DNA from: Acidobacteriaceae bacterium
GTDB lineage: Bacteria; Acidobacteriota; Terriglobia; Terriglobales; Acidobacteriaceae
Length of the DNA stretch: 64,000 nucleotides
Reading direction: 5' to 3'
NCBI GenBank assembly: GCA_021323655.1
Contig: JAJPKO010000010.1
Location: 1 to 64,000, forward strand
This document shows, in pieces, positions 54,901 through 61,492 of the stretch. The notes beneath the pieces were generated by a model, which saw only the letters and a program-made list of their open reading frames with translations, made no database searches and had not been told where the DNA came from. The position numbers were made by a program, and so were the translations under genes. Numbering within the stretch: the stretch's first letter is position 1; every line of letters begins with the position of its first letter.

Positions 54901-55243
54901 TGGAACGGATGCTTCCGCAGTACCCTGCACGAATACCGGCTCCAGCCTGGCAAATGACAATGGCAGCTGTGCCTACGGCGAAGAGCTGGCGACGGGCTTC
55001 GGGACCTCACGGGTAGGCTCCGAGCGCGCCCCCAGCTACAAGGACTTCGACATGGCAGCCAGCAAGCAGTTTGCCATCACAGAAGGCAGCAATCTGGAGT
55101 TCCGGGCTGATTTCTTCAATCTTCTGAACACTGTCAGCCTCGGCGCTCCAACAAACGATGTCTCCAGCGCAACCTGGGGACAGATCACCAACACCAACTC
55201 AACGGAACGCCAGATCCAGCTTGCCTTAAAGTTCACCTTCTAA
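51941..55243 (+). CDS. Oar-like TonB-dependent receptor 4 (amino-sugar locus)
   Basis: This 1100-residue receptor starts at ATG 51941 behind TTGGAGG. The signal peptide is NLFSSLLLLLVCCSATLAQ, followed by the regulatory-like domain GSITGTVTDASGAAVNGATV and a plug with NYTLDGADINETIDNYIGYS and GNANGGQVVMVTKSGTNHFH. The barrel ends QIQLALKFTF. Position between nanE and the SIS gene, and the operator shared with the latter, suggest it imports an amino-sugar-containing glycan. The gene is closed by the terminator at 55263. Confidence 0.9.
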   Translation: MRARNLFSSLLLLLVCCSATLAQTITGSITGTVTDASGAAVNGATVTAINTATGVTFPTQTNNAGVYTVRFLPIGQYKVTVSAPGFETSTVGPFALEVAQEARIDAKLVVGQVSTNVVVTSAAPILDTQNATTGDTITAKAATEVPLQARNFASLSLLVAGAIATNPKAQNSVMRSAYNGGYFQNGNREQTNNYTLDGADINETIDNYIGYSPNVDAIGEIKVITGDATAEYGNANGGQVVMVTKSGTNHFHGNAFGFLENQNLNANSWSNKHTAGKAAPVNPFNRSIFGGTLGGPIKRDKIFFFVDYQGARQNTNSTTFYTVPTAAMRTGLVPINGIQKHFNITNPAAQFLLSHPEIYPMETIPANNTNGGLIPNRNYSGSEKQFVNNNQGDIKIDWQIRQSDLLSGRFTIGREQDGNSTVSIPTEIPTVNSNPYTGFIFNWTHTFSPNVVSEARAGYGRSRYIASLQDIAGHFGLSGNAKLGIPGVQGVPGFSEFSFSGGTGLSNIGPGAGGTASDSIANTFTYGDNISWQLGKHTIKFGGQALRYQQNRYYSGNDGALGQFGYNGTFTGDSFSDFLTDQSNFYGQGQSVVNRWGHRQWRDAVFFQDDWKVMPNLTVNLGMRWEYDQPIYEVNNKQVNFNIYTGAVSFAGKNGASRALYNAYWGGFMPRLGFAFSPERFHDRFVVRGGYAITNFMEGTGANLRLTLNRPFFVDSSANATTVGFKTENGFPRPADLGDYTGQNIRAWQPNLKPALIQQFNLTTETQFGNEMSLVIAYLGQVGNHLVDPREGNQAPCSLVALPTQPTPCVVPFSKFAPANGINISGVSVVSYTESEAMMNYNALQTSLRKRTSNGLEFLANYTYSKSLSNNLGYYGAGGVASQSAYWQDAYNGGADYGPAFFDATHTFSFSGYYDLPFGRGKMFGSNMNRFEDVFVGGWKLGAVASLHSGFPVTMSSPQVYKANQRTNRAMHYRPLRVNHRSTDHWFGTDASAVPCTNTGSSLANDNGSCAYGEELATGFGTSRVGSERAPSYKDFDMAASKQFAITEGSNLEFRADFFNLLNTVSLGAPTNDVSSATWGQITNTNSTERQIQLALKFTF

Positions 55244-55262
55244 GCTGGAGCAGCCCTCTCAG

Positions 55263-55294
55263 GGGCGTGGATTTCTTCCACGCCCTTTTCTTTT
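55263..55294 (+). terminator. Terminator after TonB receptor 4
   Basis: GGGCGTGG-ATTTCTT-CCACGCCC is an 8-bp perfect stem followed by TTTTCTTTT. It separates the receptor from the SIS gene, which then needs its own promoter. Confidence 0.9.
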
Positions 55295-55314
55295 CAGAAA
55301 AAATAGCGGTATAG

Positions 55315-55326
55315 CTGTCCATACAG
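55315..55326 (+). promoter_or_regulatory. Candidate GntR operator before SIS gene
   Basis: CTGTCCATACAG is an imperfect CTGT-N4-ACAG palindrome, 27 bp before the SIS start. It matches the element at 51805-51816 in ten of twelve positions, consistent with a shared regulator. Confidence 0.5.
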
Positions 55327-55352
55327 GCGCGATTTAAGCGAAAATAAAAGCC

Positions 55353-56471
55353 ATGCCCCGTTCGTTTCCTCATGCTATGCTGCGCGAAATTTACGAGCAG
55401 CCCGAAGCGCTGTCGGCCACCATCCGGAATTACGTTTCCGAGCACGCCCTTAACCCGGGGGCCTTCGCCTCGGTTGCCGAGGCATTGCGCGGACATCAGC
55501 GTGTTGTCATCGCCGCCAGCGGATCCAGCCGTCACGCCGGCCTCGCAGGCGAGATCATGCTCGAAGACCTGGCAGGACTGACTGTGGACGTCGAATACGC
55601 GAGCGAATACTGTTACCGCTCCACACACACGCTTCAGGACCCCGGTGTCATCGTCATTTCGCAGTCCGGCGAAACCGCCGACACGCTGGCCGCGCTCCGC
55701 GAAGGCAAAGCGCGCGGCCTCTCTACCATCGCCATTACCAACAACTCAAACTCCACCATGGCGCGCGAGGCCGATGCCTCTCTGCCTACCATCGCGGGGC
55801 GGGAAAAAGCCATCCCTGCCACCAAGAGCTTCACCACGCAGCTTGCTGTCCTCTATCTCCTCACGCTTTCCATGTCTCGCCTGCGTGGGCGCATGACCGT
55901 GCACTCCGTTTCCAATCTTATTGATCAACTGGAGGCGCTTCCGGGCCTGCTCGAGCGCTCACTGCCTACGTGGGAAGAGCAGCTTCACACAGTGGCCGAA
56001 CACACAAGGAACGCCCGCGGCTTTCTCTACCTGGGTCGCGGCATCCATTACGCCATCGCTCGCGAAGGAGCGCTCAAGCTCAAAGAATCCGCCTACATTC
56101 AGGCCGAGGGTTATCCCGCAGGCGAACTGAAGCACGGCCCGAACGCACTCGTCACCAAAGAATCTCCGCTGGTCATGCTCGCCACGCAGGACCGCAACGA
56201 CCCGGATTCTGTTCTGCGCTATGAAAAGACCCTGCAACTAATGAAGGACATGCAGGCGCAAGGCGCCGAGATCATCGCGCTCGCCACGGAAGGCGACAGC
56301 GAAGTACCACAGGTCGCGCGCTTCACTATCCCGGTCCCCAACGCCAGCGAATACCTGTTGACTATTTTCGAAGTGGTTCCCCTGCAACTCTTCGCCTACT
56401 TTACCGCCATCCTCCACGGAGTGGACGTGGACAGCCCGCGCAATCTGGTCAAGGCCGTAGTGCAGGAATAA
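55353..56471 (+). CDS. SIS-domain sugar-phosphate isomerase/deaminase (GlmS-C/NagB-II like)
   Basis: A 372-residue protein made of two SIS domains, the same as the isomerase half of glucosamine-6-phosphate synthase but without the glutaminase domain. Typical text is VVIAASGSSRHAGLAGEIML, VIVISQSGETADTLAALREG, AREGALKLKESAYIQAEGYP, GELKHGPNALV and the tail DVDSPRNLVKAV. Such stand-alone proteins are often glucosamine-6-phosphate deaminases (NagB-II) or related aldose-ketose isomerases. In this context it would feed GlcN-6-P into glycolysis. The start may be 55353 or 55374; neither has a strong ribosome site. A deaminase rather than isomerase role is an inference. Confidence 0.85.
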   Translation: MPRSFPHAMLREIYEQPEALSATIRNYVSEHALNPGAFASVAEALRGHQRVVIAASGSSRHAGLAGEIMLEDLAGLTVDVEYASEYCYRSTHTLQDPGVIVISQSGETADTLAALREGKARGLSTIAITNNSNSTMAREADASLPTIAGREKAIPATKSFTTQLAVLYLLTLSMSRLRGRMTVHSVSNLIDQLEALPGLLERSLPTWEEQLHTVAEHTRNARGFLYLGRGIHYAIAREGALKLKESAYIQAEGYPAGELKHGPNALVTKESPLVMLATQDRNDPDSVLRYEKTLQLMKDMQAQGAEIIALATEGDSEVPQVARFTIPVPNASEYLLTIFEVVPLQLFAYFTAILHGVDVDSPRNLVKAVVQE

Positions 56472-56478
56472 AGAAAAA

Positions 56479-56514
56479 GGCCCATGCTCCGTATTCAGGA
56501 GCAGGGGCCGTGTT
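56479..56514 (-). terminator. Terminator for TonB receptor 5
   Basis: On the minus strand GGCCCCTGCTCC-TGAATAC-GGAGCATGGGCC, one mismatch, is followed by TTTTTCTTTATT. It lies between the convergent SIS and receptor genes. Confidence 0.85.
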
Positions 56515-56524
56515 GTCTTCCGGA

Positions 56525-59500
56525 TTAGAAGAGGAACTTTGCCCCAAACTGCAGGACGCGTGGATCGTAAGTCGAAGTCAACTGCCCAAAGTTCGAGTTA
56601 GTGAACCCCGTGCTCACATTCTGAAATTCCGTATGGTTAAAGGTGTTGTACGACTCGGCGCGAAGCTGGATTCTCGGGCCTTCAGCTGACGTAATCCGGA
56701 CCTCCTTAAACAAGCTCAGATTCCAGTTAAAGAGTCCCGGACCTACAACTGCGTCCTTGCCCGAGTTGCCAAAGCCGGCGTTCGGTCCAGTTGATCCTGA
56801 AACCCAGGGAGCGACAGGCGCCGAGAAGGCGGCCGTGTTAAACCACGCTGTCGGCTTCTTCGGGTAGCTGACATGACCGGAGAGATTTGGCCGGTTGCTA
56901 CCGCCTCCCAGTCCGAGCACATCGGTTCCGTAAGATGGCCCTGCCGGCACACCGCTTTCAGCCACGGTAATGCCGGAAATCTGCCATCCGCCAAGGACCG
57001 TCCTTGCCAGCGCACTGTTCGAGTGCAGGAAGAACGGCAGCTCGTAGATGTAGCTTGCGTTAAAGATATGACGGCGGTCGAGTGTGCCTGAACCACGGTC
57101 ATATTCCAGATTGAATGGGTTGGAAACTCCCTGCAGATCGCCGCTCTTGATGTCAATCTCATGCGAATAGGTATAAGCAAACTGGAGCGTGAGCCCATGT
57201 TTGTTTTCCATGCGCAGGACCGACTGCAGGGAGTGATAGTTGCTGTTGGTCTCGTTTTCGTTGAGAGTAATGTTAGCCCAGCCGGGGAACTGCCGGTAGA
57301 GGTTCGCATTCGCCCCATTGGCGACCGCCTGGCGATGAGCATAGCCCGAAGAATCGCTCAGCGGCAGCGTGTTGATGTTGCGCTGGTCATCCTGGTGCCA
57401 TCCCGTCATGCCCACGTACTGCACGGCGAAGACAACCGATGGCGCAAGCTCCTGCTGCACGCCAAGGCTGAACTGCGTCGTTCCTGGATTGTCATAGTTC
57501 ATTGCCAGAGCATTAAAGTTGCTCGGAGAAGTGGGCGTTTTGGCCACAGCTCCGTCCGTCGTCACGTTCGGATTTGAGAACGTAACGCTGCTGACCGAAG
57601 GCTGAAAAGCAAACGGCGGGTTGGTATCTGTGCCGTAAATGTCATTGCCCTGAATACGCTCAAAGAACAATCCAAAGCCTGAGCGAATGACGGTCTTACC
57701 ATTGCCGAACAGGTCGTAAGCAAAACCAACGCGAGGCTGAATGGTCCCATAAGAGTTATGCACCAGTCCCCGCGGAAACCCGTTGACGCAGGCAAGATGC
57801 ACGCCATTCAGGTAATACGGTACAGGAGCGCCCGAGGGCTGGCTGAATCCAGGCCCACTTGGGTTCAACGTTCCATCCGACGCAGGTACCTGCGCGTTGG
57901 CAAGGTTGAAGTCTACCGGAACAAAGTTCGACGTGCGATTGTTCTTTTCATACACGTGCGGCAGTCCGTCATAGCGCACGCCAAGGTTTAACGTAAGCCG
58001 TGGCAACACATGCCAGTTGTCCATCGCATAACCTGAATACGTATTGTTCAGCCAGTGGGCTGTCCACTGGTTCTGGAGCTGGGTATAGCTGCTGGCAAAT
58101 CCGAGCAGGAAGTTCACATAGGAATCGCCGGAGAAGGCCGAATCATTAAAGGTGTAATCGCCCTGCGTATCCGCCTGCACCTGCTGGTTCTTGTCCATGC
58201 GCATATATGAGAAGCCAAACTTCAGCGAATGCGCGCCTTTGGTCCACGACAGATCATCGCGAATCTGGTAATTCAGGAACGAGTTGTGCCACGGCCAGTA
58301 ATTGGTCGTCCAGGTCGTGCCGGGGCCTACGCCATTGAAGGAGACGGAAGGCAGCCGGTTCCCTGCATTGTTGCCGGTAAAGATGCCGGTGGCGCTCCAT
58401 CCCGAAGGCTGCTTGTAGATTCCCGTCGGAGTAATATCAATGGTGTTGCCATTCACATTCACCGCAGTCTCATTCAGCAGCGTGGGTGAAATCATCTGGC
58501 TCAGCTTTACCACCGCGCCCCACGACGGGTTCTTGAAGACGTTGCCCACCGTATCATAGCTGTCGCTGCTCCACATCGAGGGGAAGATGGTCTGCGACAT
58601 GTCGTCGTGGATCCAGTGCCCCATCAGGTGCAGCTTGTCCGTCAGGTCGTGGTCAATGCGCACCACGTCTTCACGCACATCCGTTGGCTGCTTGGGAGAA
58701 GCCACCCACTGGTTCGTTCCCAGGTTCGGCCTGGGAATCGCGCCCGTCCCCATAAAGAGTACCGCATTCGGATCAAAGAGCTGGTGCGGGATTGTCGAAA
58801 CGCAGGAATTCGGCGCGCTGCACGTATACGGGAACGGCTGACCTGGCGTCAGGCCCAGCGCCGCATACTGGGCCAGCAGTGCCGGATTCTTTGTCTGCGG
58901 CACAACCGGAAGCACCGCCGTCGATTGACCTGTCGCGTCCGTCCTGGTGTAGTCCACATACTGCAGGTCCTGTCCCGCAACTGGGAAATTGGAACCAGGA
59001 ATAGTAATTGTCGCGTTGGGATTCGCGCCCTGAATAAACTTTCTCCACTCTTCATTCACAAAGAAGAATGTCTTTTTCAGCAGTGGTACTTGTCCGCCCA
59101 GATTACCGCCAAAGATGTTGAGCCGAAGCTCAGGAATCTTCTGGTTCGCCTGCTTTGAGAAATAGTTGTTGGCGTCAAAAATGTCGTTGCGGTTAAACTC
59201 CCACAGCGAGCCGTGATACTTCTGCGTGCCCGACTTCAGCACCATCGTGATCGTGCCGCCGGAAGAGATCCCATAGTCAGCGCTGTAGTTGCTGCTCAGC
59301 GTCTGAAATTCCGCAATCGCATCCGGAGAAGGCAGTACGCCAATCTTTCCGCCACTACCGCGGTCATACACTTCGCCGCCATCAATCAGCCAGTTGTTGT
59401 GGTCCGGACGCATTCCGTTGAAGCTCAGGTTGAATGAGCTGCCCTGCGCCGTAACACCGTTGAACGAAGGATTATTGTTGGAAACGCCACTACCCAGCGC

Positions 59501-59968
59501 CGTCAGCGCAATCACATTGCGTCCGTTGGTAGACAGCTGTGATATCTGCTTATTGCTGATGAGGGAGCTGACTTCGTTCGTCTCCGACTGCACCTGCAAG
59601 GCATTCGCCTGCACCGTGACTGTCTGGCTGGCCACGCCTACTGTCAGCTGCGCATCGGCGCGCAGTGTTTGCGCCACGTTCAAAACAAGTCCCGACTTCT
59701 TGTAGCTCTGGAACCCGGGCGCATTGATGGAAAGGTCATACGTCCCGTGGTTCAAACCGGAAAAATCATACAGTCCGGTCGCGCTGGTCACTGTGGAGCG
59801 CGTGGCCCCGGTTGCCGTGTCCGTGATGGTCACAGTCACGCCGGCGACGGCTGCGCCCGACTGGTCGGTGATTGTACCTGTAATGTCTGCGTTCTCCTGC
59901 GCGTATGCGGTCAACAGCGCGCAAAGAGCAAAGATGCTCAGGACGAACAAATGCTTCCAATCTCTCAT
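56525..59968 (-). CDS. Oar-like TonB-dependent receptor 5
   Basis: This 1147-residue receptor starts at ATG 59968 with signal peptide WKHLFVLSIFALCALLTAYA. The regulatory-like domain has GTITDQSGAAVAGVTVTITD, and the plug has NGRNVIALTALGSG and LSFNGMRPDHNNWLIDGGEV. The barrel ends LQFGAKFLF. The plug phrases NGRNVI and MRPDHNNW differ from the other four receptors, so it belongs to a separate subgroup. It converges on the SIS gene, so it is not part of the GntR regulon by position. A promoter with TTGACA lies about 143 bp upstream. Confidence 0.9.
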   Translation of the reverse strand: MRDWKHLFVLSIFALCALLTAYAQENADITGTITDQSGAAVAGVTVTITDTATGATRSTVTSATGLYDFSGLNHGTYDLSINAPGFQSYKKSGLVLNVAQTLRADAQLTVGVASQTVTVQANALQVQSETNEVSSLISNKQISQLSTNGRNVIALTALGSGVSNNNPSFNGVTAQGSSFNLSFNGMRPDHNNWLIDGGEVYDRGSGGKIGVLPSPDAIAEFQTLSSNYSADYGISSGGTITMVLKSGTQKYHGSLWEFNRNDIFDANNYFSKQANQKIPELRLNIFGGNLGGQVPLLKKTFFFVNEEWRKFIQGANPNATITIPGSNFPVAGQDLQYVDYTRTDATGQSTAVLPVVPQTKNPALLAQYAALGLTPGQPFPYTCSAPNSCVSTIPHQLFDPNAVLFMGTGAIPRPNLGTNQWVASPKQPTDVREDVVRIDHDLTDKLHLMGHWIHDDMSQTIFPSMWSSDSYDTVGNVFKNPSWGAVVKLSQMISPTLLNETAVNVNGNTIDITPTGIYKQPSGWSATGIFTGNNAGNRLPSVSFNGVGPGTTWTTNYWPWHNSFLNYQIRDDLSWTKGAHSLKFGFSYMRMDKNQQVQADTQGDYTFNDSAFSGDSYVNFLLGFASSYTQLQNQWTAHWLNNTYSGYAMDNWHVLPRLTLNLGVRYDGLPHVYEKNNRTSNFVPVDFNLANAQVPASDGTLNPSGPGFSQPSGAPVPYYLNGVHLACVNGFPRGLVHNSYGTIQPRVGFAYDLFGNGKTVIRSGFGLFFERIQGNDIYGTDTNPPFAFQPSVSSVTFSNPNVTTDGAVAKTPTSPSNFNALAMNYDNPGTTQFSLGVQQELAPSVVFAVQYVGMTGWHQDDQRNINTLPLSDSSGYAHRQAVANGANANLYRQFPGWANITLNENETNSNYHSLQSVLRMENKHGLTLQFAYTYSHEIDIKSGDLQGVSNPFNLEYDRGSGTLDRRHIFNASYIYELPFFLHSNSALARTVLGGWQISGITVAESGVPAGPSYGTDVLGLGGGSNRPNLSGHVSYPKKPTAWFNTAAFSAPVAPWVSGSTGPNAGFGNSGKDAVVGPGLFNWNLSLFKEVRITSAEGPRIQLRAESYNTFNHTEFQNVSTGFTNSNFGQLTSTYDPRVLQFGAKFLF

Positions 59969-60341
59969 AATGGCTGTAGCCTCCTGTTAACCTTCCAAAG
60001 ATTTTTCAACGCTTTTATTAACGATTACCTGTGTTGGTATTCACGCAGTTTTTAGGGATCAATTTGCCATTTTCAGACAGCAATAAATGGTTTTACTTAT
60101 CCAGGTGCAACATTAAGCACGATGAAAAATTCGATTGTCAAGTGTTTTGGCGAAGAAGGCCGCCTTCAGGGTCAACCGTTTGCCTGTGCCGGAGAAATGG
60201 CCCCCATTTTCAAGGCTTATCCGGCAATTTTTCATTCCTGAAAATCAACGCGTTCTGTTTCTCGTGAAATACAACCCCGTGCAGTGATACCTCACTCGAC
60301 GCCCTTCGCCCTCGGCGCTGCAACTTGATATTCTTCATGCA
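59969..60341. other. Divergent intergenic region with receptor promoter
   Basis: The 373 bp between the receptor and the small lipoprotein hold the minus-strand promoter at 60112-60141 and a long AT-rich leader. Nothing else was recognised. The lipoprotein promoter is probably in the right half. Confidence 0.5.
60112..60141 (-). promoter_or_regulatory. Promoter of TonB receptor 5
   Basis: On the minus strand TTGACA (60141-60136) is followed after 18 bp by CTTAAT (60117-60112). The -35 is perfect and the -10 moderate. The leader would be about 135 nt. Confidence 0.5.
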
Positions 60342-60917
60342 GTGAAGCTGAAAGCCCTCTTCTCCTCCATCTGTGTCCCTGGCGTGGCCATGGCGGCGCT
60401 CCTCATTTCCGGCGGCTGCGCCCGACAAGCCACCACAGACAACACCACTGACGCAGCAAAGCAGGCCCAGCAGGCGCGGGCCGCGGAAAAAGCCCAGATC
60501 GATGCGGCGCGGGAAACGCTGGAGACGATTCCTCCCCCGGCCAAGAGCCGCTATATGGCCGTACGCAATGTGGAAAGCTGGGTCAATCCCTTTCTCATCG
60601 TCGGCAGTGAAAATATGACCCTGCGGGTCATCTATCCCGACCAGATCCACAGCAATGCGCTGCCCAGCGCCATGCTCAAGCCTGCCAAAGCGCGCCGGCA
60701 GGAGCTGACCATCCGCCCTTCCGACCTACCCGATGCATTAAGCTCCCTGCCCACTGAGGAATGGCCATACGGCCGCGTGGTCGCCGTGGAGGAAGACCCG
60801 GCGGAAACCCGCTCGAACCGTCTCCAGGTGCGCAAAAACATTGAAACCACCATGCAGGCACTCAACAACCTTGGCGTAGTCGTCTATGAATGGCCTTACA
60901 GCGGTCCCGGGCGCTAG
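60342..60917 (+). CDS. Small lipoprotein of unknown function
   Basis: This 191-residue protein starts with GTG at 60342. The leader MKLKALFSSICVPGVAMAAL ends LISGGC, a lipobox with the acylated Cys at about 26. The following helical region has AKQAQQARAAEKAQIDAARE, typical of a lipoprotein stalk, then a compact C-terminal part with YMAVRNVESWVNPFLIVGSE and VGSENMTLRVIY. The repeated phrase NPFLIVG-x4-TLRV may be a small beta domain. It is upstream of bamA but separated by about 575 bp, so a link to outer-membrane assembly is not supported. No family recognised. Confidence 0.7.
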   Translation: MKLKALFSSICVPGVAMAALLISGGCARQATTDNTTDAAKQAQQARAAEKAQIDAARETLETIPPPAKSRYMAVRNVESWVNPFLIVGSENMTLRVIYPDQIHSNALPSAMLKPAKARRQELTIRPSDLPDALSSLPTEEWPYGRVVAVEEDPAETRSNRLQVRKNIETTMQALNNLGVVVYEWPYSGPGR

Positions 60918-60982
60918 ACTTCTGCGCCTGCAAGGCAACTCTACCGATGGATACTGGCAGCTTTCTCCGCCAGCCACACCTT

Positions 60983-61022
60983 CATCAACGATTCGACGCA
61001 AACATCAACGATTCGACGCAAA
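60983..61022. repeat. Perfect 20-bp tandem duplication
   Basis: CATCAACGATTCGACGCAAA occurs twice back to back (60983-61002, 61003-61022) without a mismatch. It is non-coding and may be a recent duplication or a pair of protein-binding sites. Confidence 0.85.
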
Positions 61023-61403
61023 CTATTTCATTGCGCCTGCCAGAGGCTTGTTGAATACGATTCGCGCCGAAGCCAGGAAACTAGATTCCCCCACCAATAC
61101 GAACACGACAACATACAGACTTGCATGGTCCGCAGTGGTGTCCGGTGGGCCTGCAATTCGAGAGTCTCTGCGGCCCCCTAAAATGTTCTGTTGTACTTCC
61201 ATCCACCCCGCATCCCCAAAAACCCTCCTATCCGATAGACTAAGAACGGATTTCCAAATGCCAATACGCCGGGCTGGCGAGCAGAAGAGCAGGGCAGGTT
61301 TTGCAAGATTTGGGCCGCTTGCTGCAAACCAAATCTTCTCTCACCCGTCGGAATGGTGATGGCTCCAGAATGACTGGGAAGGCGGTCTTAAGATGCTCCG
61401 GGG

Positions 61404-61433
61404 TTGGGAACACCGCCTCCGGTCACTTATAAT
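61404..61433 (+). promoter_or_regulatory. Sigma70-type promoter of bamA
   Basis: TTGGGA (61404-61409), 18 bp, then a perfect TATAAT (61428-61433). Transcription would begin near 61440, about 50 bp before the bamA ATG. Confidence 0.65.
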
Positions 61434-61492
61434 CGCTTTTTCCTCAATCTTTGATCTGGCTTTGCAGTGAGGGTGTGCCTATTTTTCCCGTC

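Larger units (their letters stand above)
60918..61492. other. Intergenic region with tandem repeat and bamA promoter
   Basis: About 575 bp without a convincing gene. It holds the 20-bp tandem repeat at 60983-61022 and the promoter at 61404-61433. Plus-strand frames exist but have no ribosome sites or family patterns. Confidence 0.5.
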
